A stretch of 7,207 bases of DNA from NCBI GenBank assembly GCA_022709775.1, contig JAKLIE010000082.1, positions 1 through 7,207 of the forward strand, read 5' to 3'. The DNA is from Pseudomonadota bacterium. Its GTDB lineage: Bacteria; Pseudomonadota; Gammaproteobacteria; Burkholderiales; Casimicrobiaceae. Both the position numbers and the translations under genes were made by a program. Shown here in pieces: positions 1-5,867 of this stretch (positions within the stretch are counted from its first letter, which is position 1; the number at the start of each line of letters is the position of its first letter). Below the pieces are notes generated by a model. The model ran no database searches. It had not been told where the DNA came from and was given only the letters and a program-made list of their open reading frames with translations.

Positions 1-567
1 CGCGGCCAGCGTGTCGTCGGCGGCCTCCATGGCGGGGTCGATCCGGTTGGCGATCCATCCGGCGAGCTCGAGGCCGCGCGAGCGTATCGCGAGCTCCGCC
101 GCGAGCGCATGGTTGAGGCACCCGAGCCGCACGCCGACCACCAGCACGACCGGCACGCGAAGGCGCTGCGCGATGTCGAGCATGTCGCGCCGCGCGTCGA
201 TCGGGACCAGCGGCCCTCCGGCCCCCTCGACGACGACGGCGTCGGCACGCGCGGCGAGGCGCGCGTACGCGTCCGCGATGCGCTCGAGGTCGATCGCGAC
301 GCCTGCCCGCGCCGCGGCGACGTGGGGCGCGATCGGCGGCCCGAACGCGTACGGGTTGCGCTCGGCGAGCGGCGCGGCGACGTTGCCCGCGGCATCCATG
401 GCCGCGACGTCGGCGTTGACCTGCGTGCCCTCGTCGATGCCCGCGGAGACCGGCTTCATGCCGACCGCGCGCCGGCCCGACGCGACGAGCGAGCGCAGGA
501 TCGCGACGGCGGCGACGGTCTTGCCGATGCCGGTGTCGGTGCCGGTGACGAAGAGGCTTCGGGACAT
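1..567 (-). CDS. bioD: Dethiobiotin synthetase BioD, 3' end cut by window edge
   Basis: Makes dethiobiotin from 7,8-diaminopelargonic acid (DAPA), CO2 and ATP, the step before biotin synthase; cytosolic. Reading the minus strand from the ATG at 567 gives 189 residues with no stop before the edge. The family is usually about 225 residues, so the last few dozen are missing. Visible motifs: P-loop GTDTGIGKT at residues 9-17 (Lys16), the substrate-binding lysine in GMKPVSAG (Lys38), VVEGAGGPLVP at about 112-122 (Glu114), the LGCLNHAL region at about 148-155, and the nucleotide-binding Asn in ANRID (Asn174). These place it in the BioD ATPase family with active-site residues intact. The start lies 18 bp after the bioC stop and it is the last operon gene visible. 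There is no clear Shine-Dalgarno before the ATG, but the start gives the standard family N-terminus. Identity is secure. Confidence 0.95.
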   Translation of the reverse strand, partial: MSRSLFVTGTDTGIGKTVAAVAILRSLVASGRRAVGMKPVSAGIDEGTQVNADVAAMDAAGNVAAPLAERNPYAFGPPIAPHVAAARAGVAIDLERIADAYARLAARADAVVVEGAGGPLVPIDARRDMLDIAQRLRVPVVLVVGVRLGCLNHALAAELAIRSRGLELAGWIANRIDPAMEAADDTLAA

Positions 568-585
568 GGGACGAGAGACGCCGGG

Positions 586-1518
586 CTAGCCTCGATGCCG
601 CCGCTCGACCTTCACGATCGGCAATCCGTCCTGCGTCCGCTTCGGCTCGCCCTTCCACGCATGTCCGTAGACGACCTCGAACGTCGCGGGAATGCGCCCG
701 TCCCGCGCCAGCGCCAGGAGCGCGGCCTCGAGCGCCGCACGTCGGCCGCGGCCGGTGAGGCCGCGCGGACGGCCGCGCGTCTGGTTGGTCGCGCCGATGG
801 ACTTGAGCTCGGCGAGCAGCGCGTCCGGCGACGGATAGGTCACGGTGATCAGCTCCATGTCCATCACCGGATCGGCGAATCCCGACTGCACCAGCATGTC
901 GCCCAGGTCGTGCATGTCGACGAAGCGGCCGACGTGCGTGTGGCCGTCGACGCGCGAGAACGCCCGCGCGAGCTCCTTCAGCGTATCGGGCCCGAACGTC
1001 GTGAACGTGAGGAGCCCGCCGACCTTCAGCACGCGCCGGAACTCGGCGAACGCGCGCGGCTGGTCGTTCACCCACTGGAGCATGAGGTTCGACCACACGA
1101 GCTCGACGCACACGCCGGGCAGCGGAAGCGACGTCGCATCCGCGCAGACGAACGCGGGCGCGGACGCGCCGCCGCGCCCGAACGGTCCGAGCAGACGCGC
1201 GAGCAGCGAACGGCCGCGCATCGACCGCGCGCGCGCCTGCTGCAGCATCGGCAGCGCGGCATCGAGCGCGACCACGCGCGCCGAAGGATAGCGCGCCGCG
1301 AGCTCGCCGATCGCCTCGCCCGTCCCGCTGCCGGCGTCGAGGATCGTGGCGGGGACGAGCTTCACGACGTCGAGCCGCTCGGCGAGCCGCGCGCCGACCT
1401 CGCGCTGGAGCACCGCGGCCCCGTCGTAGGTCGCCGCCGCGCGGCCGAACGACCGCCGCACCGCGTGCGGATCGACGTCGCGCGGGTCCGGCGCCGGGAA
1501 GCGCGGTTCAGCGGGCAT
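586..1518 (-). CDS. bioC: Malonyl-ACP O-methyltransferase BioC
   Basis: SAM-dependent enzyme that methylates the free carboxyl of malonyl-ACP (or malonyl-CoA), so that fatty acid synthase can extend it to pimeloyl-ACP methyl ester. The 310-residue protein has the class I methyltransferase motif ILDAGSGTGEA at about 59-69, the acidic SAM-ribose position in VVALDAA (Asp86), ADATSLPLP at about 127-134, SNLMLQWV at about 143-150 and the BioC-typical FTTFGPDTLKEL at about 172-183. The ATG at 1518 is preferred because GAGGG stands 8 nt upstream; an open frame continues to 1575 but has no family support. The start lies inside bioH (11-bp overlap), suggesting translational coupling. It is longer than E. 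coli BioC (251 residues), with an N-terminal extension and an Arg/Gly-rich stretch near residues 98-118. Sitting beside bioH supports BioC over a generic methyltransferase. Confidence 0.94.
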   Translation of the reverse strand: MPAEPRFPAPDPRDVDPHAVRRSFGRAAATYDGAAVLQREVGARLAERLDVVKLVPATILDAGSGTGEAIGELAARYPSARVVALDAALPMLQQARARSMRGRSLLARLLGPFGRGGASAPAFVCADATSLPLPGVCVELVWSNLMLQWVNDQPRAFAEFRRVLKVGGLLTFTTFGPDTLKELARAFSRVDGHTHVGRFVDMHDLGDMLVQSGFADPVMDMELITVTYPSPDALLAELKSIGATNQTRGRPRGLTGRGRRAALEAALLALARDGRIPATFEVVYGHAWKGEPKRTQDGLPIVKVERRHRG

Positions 1519-2317
1519 CGAGGAATCCCTCGAGCGCGCGGTCGAACGCCGCGCGGTGCGACAGGAACGGCGCATGCGCCGCGCCCCCGATGCGGACGTA
1601 CGTCGCGCGCGGCAACGCGTGCGCCAGCCACTCGCCGGCGGCGGCCGGGGCGAGCGTGTCGCGCCCGCCGGCGATCACCAGCGCGGACGGGCGGATGCCT
1701 CGCGCCTCGTCGCGCAGGTCGGTCGACGCGAGCACCTCGAGCGCGTCGCGCAGCGCGCCGGGCGACGGATCGCCGCGCGCATGGAGATGGTGACGCATCA
1801 GCGCGAGCGTGCTTCTCCCCTCCTCGCTGCCGTGGACCTGCAGCGTGAGGAAGCGCTGCAGCGCGGGCCGCCACGCCACCTCGAGCTCGTCGCCGAAGCG
1901 CGCGAGCGTCGCGGCCGCCATCGCGTGCGGCCAGTCCGGTCCGGCCACGAAGCGTGGCGACGTGGCGACGAGAACGAGCCGCGAGACGCGCTCGGGATCG
2001 CGCGCCGCCCAGCGCATCGCGACGAGCCCGCCGAGCGACCAGCCCAGCACCCCGAGAGGACCGGTCCCGTCCGCGAGCGCGCCGGCGACCGCGTCGACCA
2101 TCGCGTCGAGCGTGCAGGGCGCGACCGGCGCGCTGCGGCCGTGTCCGGGCAGGTCGACCGCGTGGACGCGGAAGCGGCGGGCGAGCGCGGGCAGCAGCGG
2201 CGAGAACAACCCCGCGTGCAGGCCCCAGCCGTGGAGCAGCACGAGCGGCGGACCGGCGCCGACGGACTCGACGTGGACCGCCGGCCTCGCGGTCGCCGGG
2301 ATGCCGGGAGCGCTCAT
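1508..2317 (-). CDS. bioH: Pimeloyl-ACP methyl ester carboxylesterase BioH
   Basis: Alpha/beta-hydrolase that removes the methyl group added by BioC, releasing pimeloyl-ACP for BioF and ending chain extension. The 269-residue protein shows LVLLHGWGL at about 26-34 (Trp32 at the oxyanion region), DLPGHGRS at about 55-62, the nucleophile elbow GWSLGG (Ser94), the acid in AGGRDTLAP (Asp220) and the catalytic His in GGAAHAPF (His248), so the triad is complete. Length is close to E. coli BioH (256). The frame stays open far upstream through bioF, but the ATG at 2317 is chosen because it overlaps the bioF TGA as ATGA, has a GGAAG-like RBS about 5 nt before it, and gives the standard N-terminus. Other alpha/beta-hydrolases share this fold; the position between bioF and bioC is what makes BioH the firm call. 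Confidence 0.94.
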   Translation of the reverse strand: MSAPGIPATARPAVHVESVGAGPPLVLLHGWGLHAGLFSPLLPALARRFRVHAVDLPGHGRSAPVAPCTLDAMVDAVAGALADGTGPLGVLGWSLGGLVAMRWAARDPERVSRLVLVATSPRFVAGPDWPHAMAAATLARFGDELEVAWRPALQRFLTLQVHGSEEGRSTLALMRHHLHARGDPSPGALRDALEVLASTDLRDEARGIRPSALVIAGGRDTLAPAAAGEWLAHALPRATYVRIGGAAHAPFLSHRAAFDRALEGFLDAR

Positions 2318-3492
2318 CGCGCTTCCCGCGCCGCTCCCGCGAGCGCGCGCAGCAGCGCATCGACGTCGTCGTCCTCGTGCGCCGCCGAGAACGAGACGCG
2401 AAGCCGCGACGTTCCCTCCGGCACCGTCGGCGGCCGGATCGCCGGCACGAACACGCCGCGCCGCTCGAGAGCCTGCGAGAGACGAGTCGCCTCGAGCGCA
2501 TCGCCGACGACGAGCGGCTGGATCGGCGTGCGCGAGTCGCCGATGCGCCACGGCAGGTCCGCCGCGCCGGCGCGGAACCGGGCGACGTGCCGCGCGAGCC
2601 GCTCGCGGCGCCACTCGCCGGCACGGACGAGCGCGAGGCTCGCGCGCAGCGTCTCCGCCAGCATCGGTGGCGCCGCCGTCGTGAACAGGTACGGCCGCGC
2701 CGTCTGCAGGATCGTCTCGACGACCGCCGGATGCGCGGCGACGAACGCGCCCGCCACTCCCGCCGCCTTGCCGAGCGTCCCCATGAGCACGATGCGCGGC
2801 GAGGCGAGGCCGAGCTCCGCGAGAGTGCCCCGGCCACCGCCCAGCACGCCGAAACCGTGCGCGTCGTCGACGACGAGCCACGCGTCGTGCGCCTGGGCGA
2901 GCGCCACGAGCTCGGCAAGCGGCGCAATGTCACCGTCCATGCTGAACACCGCGTCGGTCGCGATCAGCTTGCGGGGCGCGCCCGACGACCCGAGCCGCGC
3001 CGCGAGCGCTTCGGCGTCGCCGTGCGCATACCGGACGAGAGGCGAGCGCGCGAGCAGCGCGCCGTCGTTGAGACATGCGTGGTTCAGCCGGTCGGCGAAC
3101 ACCTCGGTCTCGCGGTCGGCGAGCGCCGAGACGATCGCGAGGTTCGCGAGGTAGCCGGTCGAGAACGTGACGGCCCTCGCGCCGGCGCACGGGGCGACCC
3201 AGTCGGCGATCTCGCGCTCGAGCGCCTCGTGCGGCGCGTAGTGACCGCAGACGAGGTGCGAGGCCGTCGATCCGACGCCCCAGCGGCGCGCCGCCTCCCC
3301 GGCCGCCTCGGCGAGCGAGGGCTCGCCGGCGAGTCCGAGGTAGTCGTTGCTCGCGAACGCGACGAGCTCGCGCCCGTCGACGACGACCCGCGGCCCCGCG
3401 CGGGACTCGACGACGCGCCGGCGGCGCCCGAGCCCCGCCGCTTCGCGCGCGGCGAGCGACCGTTCGAGCGAGTCGATCAGCGGGTCGGACAT
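2314..3492 (-). CDS. bioF: 8-amino-7-oxononanoate synthase BioF
   Basis: PLP enzyme that condenses pimeloyl-ACP (or -CoA) with L-alanine to give 8-amino-7-oxononanoate (KAPA), the first committed ring-forming step. At 392 residues it matches the family length. Visible features of the alpha-oxoamine synthase fold: SNDYLGLA at about 48-55, GVGSTASHLVCGH at 72-84, the PLP-stacking His in LNHACLNDG (His138), FSMDGD at 183-188, DDAHGFG (Asp209, His212), the PLP-binding lysine in GTLGKAAG (Lys242), and AIRPPTVP (Arg353) near the C-terminus. The related enzymes Kbl, HemA (ALA synthase) and serine palmitoyltransferase share the fold, but the biotin neighbours settle the call. The ATG at 3492 lies 31 bp after bioB and has no Shine-Dalgarno; the bases just before it read CCCCTCC. 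The gene ends with an ATGA overlap with bioH. Confidence 0.95.
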   Translation of the reverse strand: MSDPLIDSLERSLAAREAAGLGRRRRVVESRAGPRVVVDGRELVAFASNDYLGLAGEPSLAEAAGEAARRWGVGSTASHLVCGHYAPHEALEREIADWVAPCAGARAVTFSTGYLANLAIVSALADRETEVFADRLNHACLNDGALLARSPLVRYAHGDAEALAARLGSSGAPRKLIATDAVFSMDGDIAPLAELVALAQAHDAWLVVDDAHGFGVLGGGRGTLAELGLASPRIVLMGTLGKAAGVAGAFVAAHPAVVETILQTARPYLFTTAAPPMLAETLRASLALVRAGEWRRERLARHVARFRAGAADLPWRIGDSRTPIQPLVVGDALEATRLSQALERRGVFVPAIRPPTVPEGTSRLRVSFSAAHEDDDVDALLRALAGAAREAR

Positions 3493-3502
3493 CCGGAGGG
3501 GC

Positions 3503-3524
3503 GCGCCCGGGGCGGCCCGGGCGC
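3503..3524 (-). repeat. GC-only hairpin between bioB and bioF
   Basis: Perfect inverted repeat: GCGCCCGG at 3503-3510 pairs with CCGGGCGC at 3517-3524 around a 6-base loop. The right arm touches the last stop-codon base of bioB. The transcript would fold into an all-G/C 8-bp stem immediately after bioB and just upstream of bioF. No U-run follows on the bio strand, so it does not look like a classical terminator. It could stabilise the 3' end of the bioB message, pause ribosomes or limit bioF translation. In DNA this GC-rich some such palindromes arise by chance, so function is unproven. Confidence 0.45.
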
Positions 3525-4543
3525 TACGCGGGCTCGAGCCCGAGCTTCTCGAACAGCGCCCGGTCGGCCTCGACGTCGGGGTTGCCGGTGACGAGCAGGC
3601 GGTCGCCGTAGAAGACCGAGTTCGCGCCGGCGAGGAAGCACAGCGCCTGCACCGCCTCCCCCAGTTCGCGCCGCCCGGCGGACAGCCGCACCATCGACGA
3701 CGGCATCGAGATGCGCGCCGCGGCGATCGTGCGCACGAATTCGAGCGGGTCGATCGCTCGCTCGCCGTGGAGCTTCGCGTGCAGCGGCGTGCCCTCGACC
3801 TGCACCAGGTGGTTGATCGGCACCGATTCGGGCGGCGGATCGAGGCTCGCGAGCTCGGCGATCAGCGCGGCGCGCTCGCGGCGCGACTCGCCCATCCCGA
3901 CGATGCCGCCGCAGCAGACGTGGATCCCGGCGCCGCGCACGCGCCCGAGCGTGTCGAGCCTGTCGCCGTGCCCGCGCGTCGTCACGATCTCGCCGTAGAA
4001 CCCGGCGGACGTGTCGAGGTTGTGGTTGTAGTAGTCGAGCCCGGCCTCCGCGAGCGCCTCCGCCTGACCGTCCTTCAGCATCCCGAGCGTGCAGCAGGTC
4101 TCGAGGCCGAGAGCCTTCACGCCGCGCACCATGTCGAGCACCGGCGCGAGATCGCGTTCCTTCGGCCCGCGCCACGCCGCGCCCATGCAGAAGCGCGTCG
4201 CGCCGGCATCCTTCGCGGCGCGCGCCGCGTCGAGCACGGCGCCGAGCCCGAGCATCGCCTCGCTGTCGACCCCGGTGTGGTACCTCGCCGCCTGCGGGCA
4301 GTAGCCGCAGTCCTCGGAGCAGCCGCCGGTCTTGATCGACAGGAGCGTCGAGAGCTGCACCGCGTTCGCGTCGTGATGCGCACGGTGGACCTGCTGGGCC
4401 CGGAAGAGCAGATCGGCGAACGGCAGCTCGAACAGACCGAGCACGTCGTCGGGGGTCCAGCGCGGCGAGCGCGGATGGCCATCGCCCGCGGGCTCCCGGG
4501 TGCGCTGGCCGGGAGACAGGATGGAAGTCGGTTCGTCGAGCAT
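3524..4543 (-). CDS. bioB: Biotin synthase BioB
   Basis: Radical-SAM enzyme that inserts sulfur into dethiobiotin to form biotin, the last pathway step. The 339-residue protein (E. coli: 346) carries the radical-SAM CxxxCxxC in [12 protein letters not shown] (Cys75, Cys79, Cys82), which binds the 4Fe-4S cluster. It also carries the three cysteines expected to bind the sacrificial 2Fe-2S cluster: Cys119 (RFCMGAAW), Cys150 (ETCCTLGM) and Cys210 (HVCCGG), plus the arginine ligand in MVRLSAGR (Arg286). YYNHNLDTS at 171-179 is also conserved. The ATG at 4543 is the only plausible start before the conserved PRWT segment near residue 27. It adds about 20 residues to the E. coli N-terminus and has no obvious Shine-Dalgarno. 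It is first in the operon, downstream of the divergent control region. Confidence 0.97.
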   Translation of the reverse strand: MLDEPTSILSPGQRTREPAGDGHPRSPRWTPDDVLGLFELPFADLLFRAQQVHRAHHDANAVQLSTLLSIKTGGCSEDCGYCPQAARYHTGVDSEAMLGLGAVLDAARAAKDAGATRFCMGAAWRGPKERDLAPVLDMVRGVKALGLETCCTLGMLKDGQAEALAEAGLDYYNHNLDTSAGFYGEIVTTRGHGDRLDTLGRVRGAGIHVCCGGIVGMGESRRERAALIAELASLDPPPESVPINHLVQVEGTPLHAKLHGERAIDPLEFVRTIAAARISMPSSMVRLSAGRRELGEAVQALCFLAGANSVFYGDRLLVTGNPDVEADRALFEKLGLEPA

Positions 4544-4594
4544 CGGGAGCGGGTTCGGTCGAACGTCGGATCGCCGCGCACGGCGCGACGCCTC

Positions 4595-4600
4595 TACAAT
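4595..4600 (+). promoter_or_regulatory. Candidate -10 box for comF-trmL
   Basis: TACAAT matches the sigma70 -10 consensus TATAAT at 5 of 6 positions and stands out in a very GC-rich intergenic stretch. A transcript starting about 7 bases later would have a leader of roughly 18 bases before the GTG at 4625. No convincing -35 box lies at the expected distance (4572-4577 reads CGCCGC), so this is a half-supported promoter. Confidence 0.4.
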
Positions 4601-4607
4601 CGCGGCG

Positions 4608-4637
4608 AGTGTCGAGGGCCCCCGGTGCGCTTGTCAA
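4608..4637 (-). promoter_or_regulatory. Candidate sigma70 promoter of the bio operon
   Basis: On the minus strand 4637-4632 reads TTGACA, a perfect -35 box. Eighteen bases on, 4613-4608 reads GACACT, a poor -10 (3 of 6 matches). Transcription would start near 4601, leaving a leader of about 58 bases before the bioB ATG. The -35 box lies inside the right half of the candidate BirA operator (minus-strand reading), the arrangement expected for repression. The weak -10 keeps confidence moderate. Confidence 0.45.
4614..4618 (+). promoter_or_regulatory. Shine-Dalgarno supporting the comF GTG start
   Basis: GAGGG ends 6 bases before the GTG at 4625, a good match to the ribosome-binding core at a suitable spacing. 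It is the main argument for GTG 4625 over the in-frame alternatives TTG 4631 and GTG 4688; the latter has only GGCAGG, essentially touching it. Confidence 0.5.
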
Positions 4638-5377
4638 ATTCCGCGAACGCAACGCTTTACAAGTGGCACGCCGCCGCATCGGCAGGCGTGCGTGCCGCGG
4701 TCGCGGTCGCGCTGCCGCAGCGCTGCGCGCTGTGCGCGTGCGCCTGCGGGGAAGCGTGCCTGTGCGACGCCTGCCTCGACGCCATCGCAACGCGTCCGCA
4801 GGCGTGTCCGCGCTGCGCGCTGCCGTCGCCCGCCGGAGTAGCCTGCGGACGCTGCCTCGTCCATCCACCGGCCTGGGATGCGGCGGTCGCCGCCGGGCTC
4901 TACGCGTTCCCGCTCGACCGCCTCGTGCAGCGGCTCAAGTACGGCGCCGACCTGCCGCTGGCCTCGGCGCTCGGGGGCCAGCTCGCGGACGCCGTCGCGG
5001 GCGCCGGCGCGCCCTCGCGCGTCGACGCGATCGTGCCGATGCCGCTCGCCGCCGCGCGCCAGCGCCAGCGCGGGTACAACCAGGCGCGCGAGATCGCCCG
5101 CGCCGTCGCGCGCGCGACCGGCCTGCCCCTCGAGGGAGGCCTGGAGCGATCGCGCCACGCGGTGCCGCAGGCCGCGCTGCCCTGGCGCGAGCGCGTGCGC
5201 AACGTGCGCGGCGCGTTCGCGACGTCCCGCTCGTTCACCGGCAGGCGCATCGCGCTCGTCGACGACGTGATGACGAGCGGCGCGACCGCCGCCGCGGCCG
5301 CGGCCGCGATCCGCAGGGGCGGGGCCGCGCGCGTCGAGGTGTGGGTCGTCGCGCGCACGCTGCCCGCCCGGGGCTGA
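4625..5377 (+). CDS. comF: ComF family phosphoribosyltransferase-like protein
   Basis: Member of the ComF/GntX family: an N-terminal cysteine-rich, presumably zinc-binding region followed by a type I phosphoribosyltransferase fold. In naturally competent bacteria ComF helps DNA uptake in the cytoplasm; elsewhere its role is unclear. The 250-residue protein has CxxC-type pairs at about 34/37, 45/47/50, 61/64 and 74/77, the segment [16 protein letters not shown], the family motif RQRGYNQA, and the PRPP loop [13 protein letters not shown] at about 209-221, followed by a seven-alanine run. Start choice: GTG 4625 has GAGGG 6 bases upstream; GTG 4688 (229 residues) would also give a normal ComF N-terminus beginning just before LPQRC. 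It is divergent from bioB, an arrangement I recall from Pseudomonas too, and lies 3 bp before trmL, probably co-transcribed. The family call is firm; the exact role is not. Confidence 0.9.
   Translation: MRLSNSANATLYKWHAAASAGVRAAVAVALPQRCALCACACGEACLCDACLDAIATRPQACPRCALPSPAGVACGRCLVHPPAWDAAVAAGLYAFPLDRLVQRLKYGADLPLASALGGQLADAVAGAGAPSRVDAIVPMPLAAARQRQRGYNQAREIARAVARATGLPLEGGLERSRHAVPQAALPWRERVRNVRGAFATSRSFTGRRIALVDDVMTSGATAAAAAAAIRRGGAARVEVWVVARTLPARG
4631..4662. promoter_or_regulatory. Candidate BirA-type biotin operator
   Basis: An interrupted palindrome lies between the divergent transcription units. On the plus strand the halves are TTGTCAAAT (4631-4639) and GCTTTACAA (4654-4662), 14 bases apart. 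The BirA operator as known from E. coli and relatives is TTGTAAACC, a spacer of about 14-16 bases, then GGTTTACAA. The right half matches 8 of 9, the left 6 of 9. The flanking G at 4663 and C at 4630 extend the symmetry to CTTGT/ACAAG. The site is strikingly AT-rich for this DNA and covers the TTGACA facing bioB. A BirA with a DNA-binding domain must be encoded elsewhere in the genome for this to work; that cannot be seen here. Confidence 0.5.
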
Positions 5378-5380
5378 CCG

Positions 5381-5860
5381 ATGTTCGCGATCGTGCTCGT
5401 GCATCCGGAGATACCGCCCAACACCGGCAACGTGATCCGGCTCGCGGCGAACACGGCGGCCGACCTCCATCTCGTCGAGCCGCTGGGCTTCACGCTCGGC
5501 GATCGCGAGCTCAGGCGCGCCGGCCTCGACTACCACGAGTACGCGCGCGTCCGCGTCCATCGCGACTACGCGACGTGCCGCGCGGCGCTCGACCGTCCCG
5601 AGCCCCGGCGCTGGTTCGCGTTCACGACGAAGGCGACGCGATCGCTCTACCAGGCGGCGTTCGCGGAGGGCGACGTGCTCGTGTTCGGCCGCGAATCCGC
5701 GGGACTGCCGGACGAGGTGCTCGACACGTTTCCGGTCGAACGACGGCTGCGCATTCCGATGCGCGACGGCATGCGCAGCCTCAACCTGTCGAATGCCGTG
5801 GCGGTGGCGGTCTACGAGGCGTGGCGGCAGAACGGGTTCAGGGAGTCCGGGAAGGGCTAG
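5381..5860 (+). CDS. trmL: tRNA (cytidine/uridine-34-2'-O)-methyltransferase TrmL
   Basis: SPOUT-class (trefoil-knot) enzyme that uses SAM to methylate the ribose of the wobble base C34/U34 in the two tRNA-Leu isoacceptors (CAA and UAA anticodons), aiding codon reading. At 159 residues it matches E. coli TrmL/YibK (157). Motifs in order: PEIPPNTGNVIRLAANT at 9-25, LDYHEY at 49-54, the SAM-binding knot segment VLVFGRESAGLP at 99-110, IPMRDGMRSLNLSNAVAVAVYEAW split between 125-130 and 132-148. The ATG at 5381 gives exactly the family N-terminus. It starts 3 bp after comF stops, so it likely shares that transcript. Its TAG (5858-5860) directly abuts the TAG of gpsA on the other strand. Confidence 0.95.
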   Translation: MFAIVLVHPEIPPNTGNVIRLAANTAADLHLVEPLGFTLGDRELRRAGLDYHEYARVRVHRDYATCRAALDRPEPRRWFAFTTKATRSLYQAAFAEGDVLVFGRESAGLPDEVLDTFPVERRLRIPMRDGMRSLNLSNAVAVAVYEAWRQNGFRESGKG

Positions 5861-5867
5861 CTAGCCC
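5854..5867. repeat. 14-bp perfect palindrome across the trmL/gpsA stop codons
   Basis: GGGCTAGCTAGCCC is its own reverse complement, centred exactly between 5860 and 5861. The trmL TAG is 5858-5860 and the gpsA TAG is the complement of 5861-5863, so both stops sit in the core with no spacer. As RNA it could give a 5-bp stem with a 4-base loop from either strand, but no T-tract follows on either side, so a working bidirectional terminator is doubtful. Confidence 0.6.

Noticed and set aside
109..1848. Open frame of 579 codons on the plus strand, antisense to bioD, bioC and bioH
   Set aside because: It is rich in Arg, Ala, Asp, Glu and His with no recognisable domain, as expected when the opposite strand of high-GC genes is read. 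The minus-strand genes here have full catalytic motifs.
1955..1970. GTGGCGAC repeated twice in tandem within bioH
   Set aside because: Short, in frame with conserved coding sequence and likely to occur by chance in this composition.
1362..2933. Minus-strand frame of 523 codons across bioF and bioH
   Set aside because: A frame-shifted reading of bioF and bioH, almost entirely Arg/Ala/Ser, without motifs.
1954..3591. Plus-strand frame of 545 codons opposite bioF and bioH
   Set aside because: Arg-rich antisense translation; GC-rich DNA lacks stop codons in several frames. bioF is certain on the other strand.
3347..4624. Long open frame upstream of and in frame with comF, which would make a 676-residue fusion
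   Set aside because: The upstream part is antisense to bioB and bioF and has no family resemblance; the ComF-like part starts only after the bioB-comF gap.
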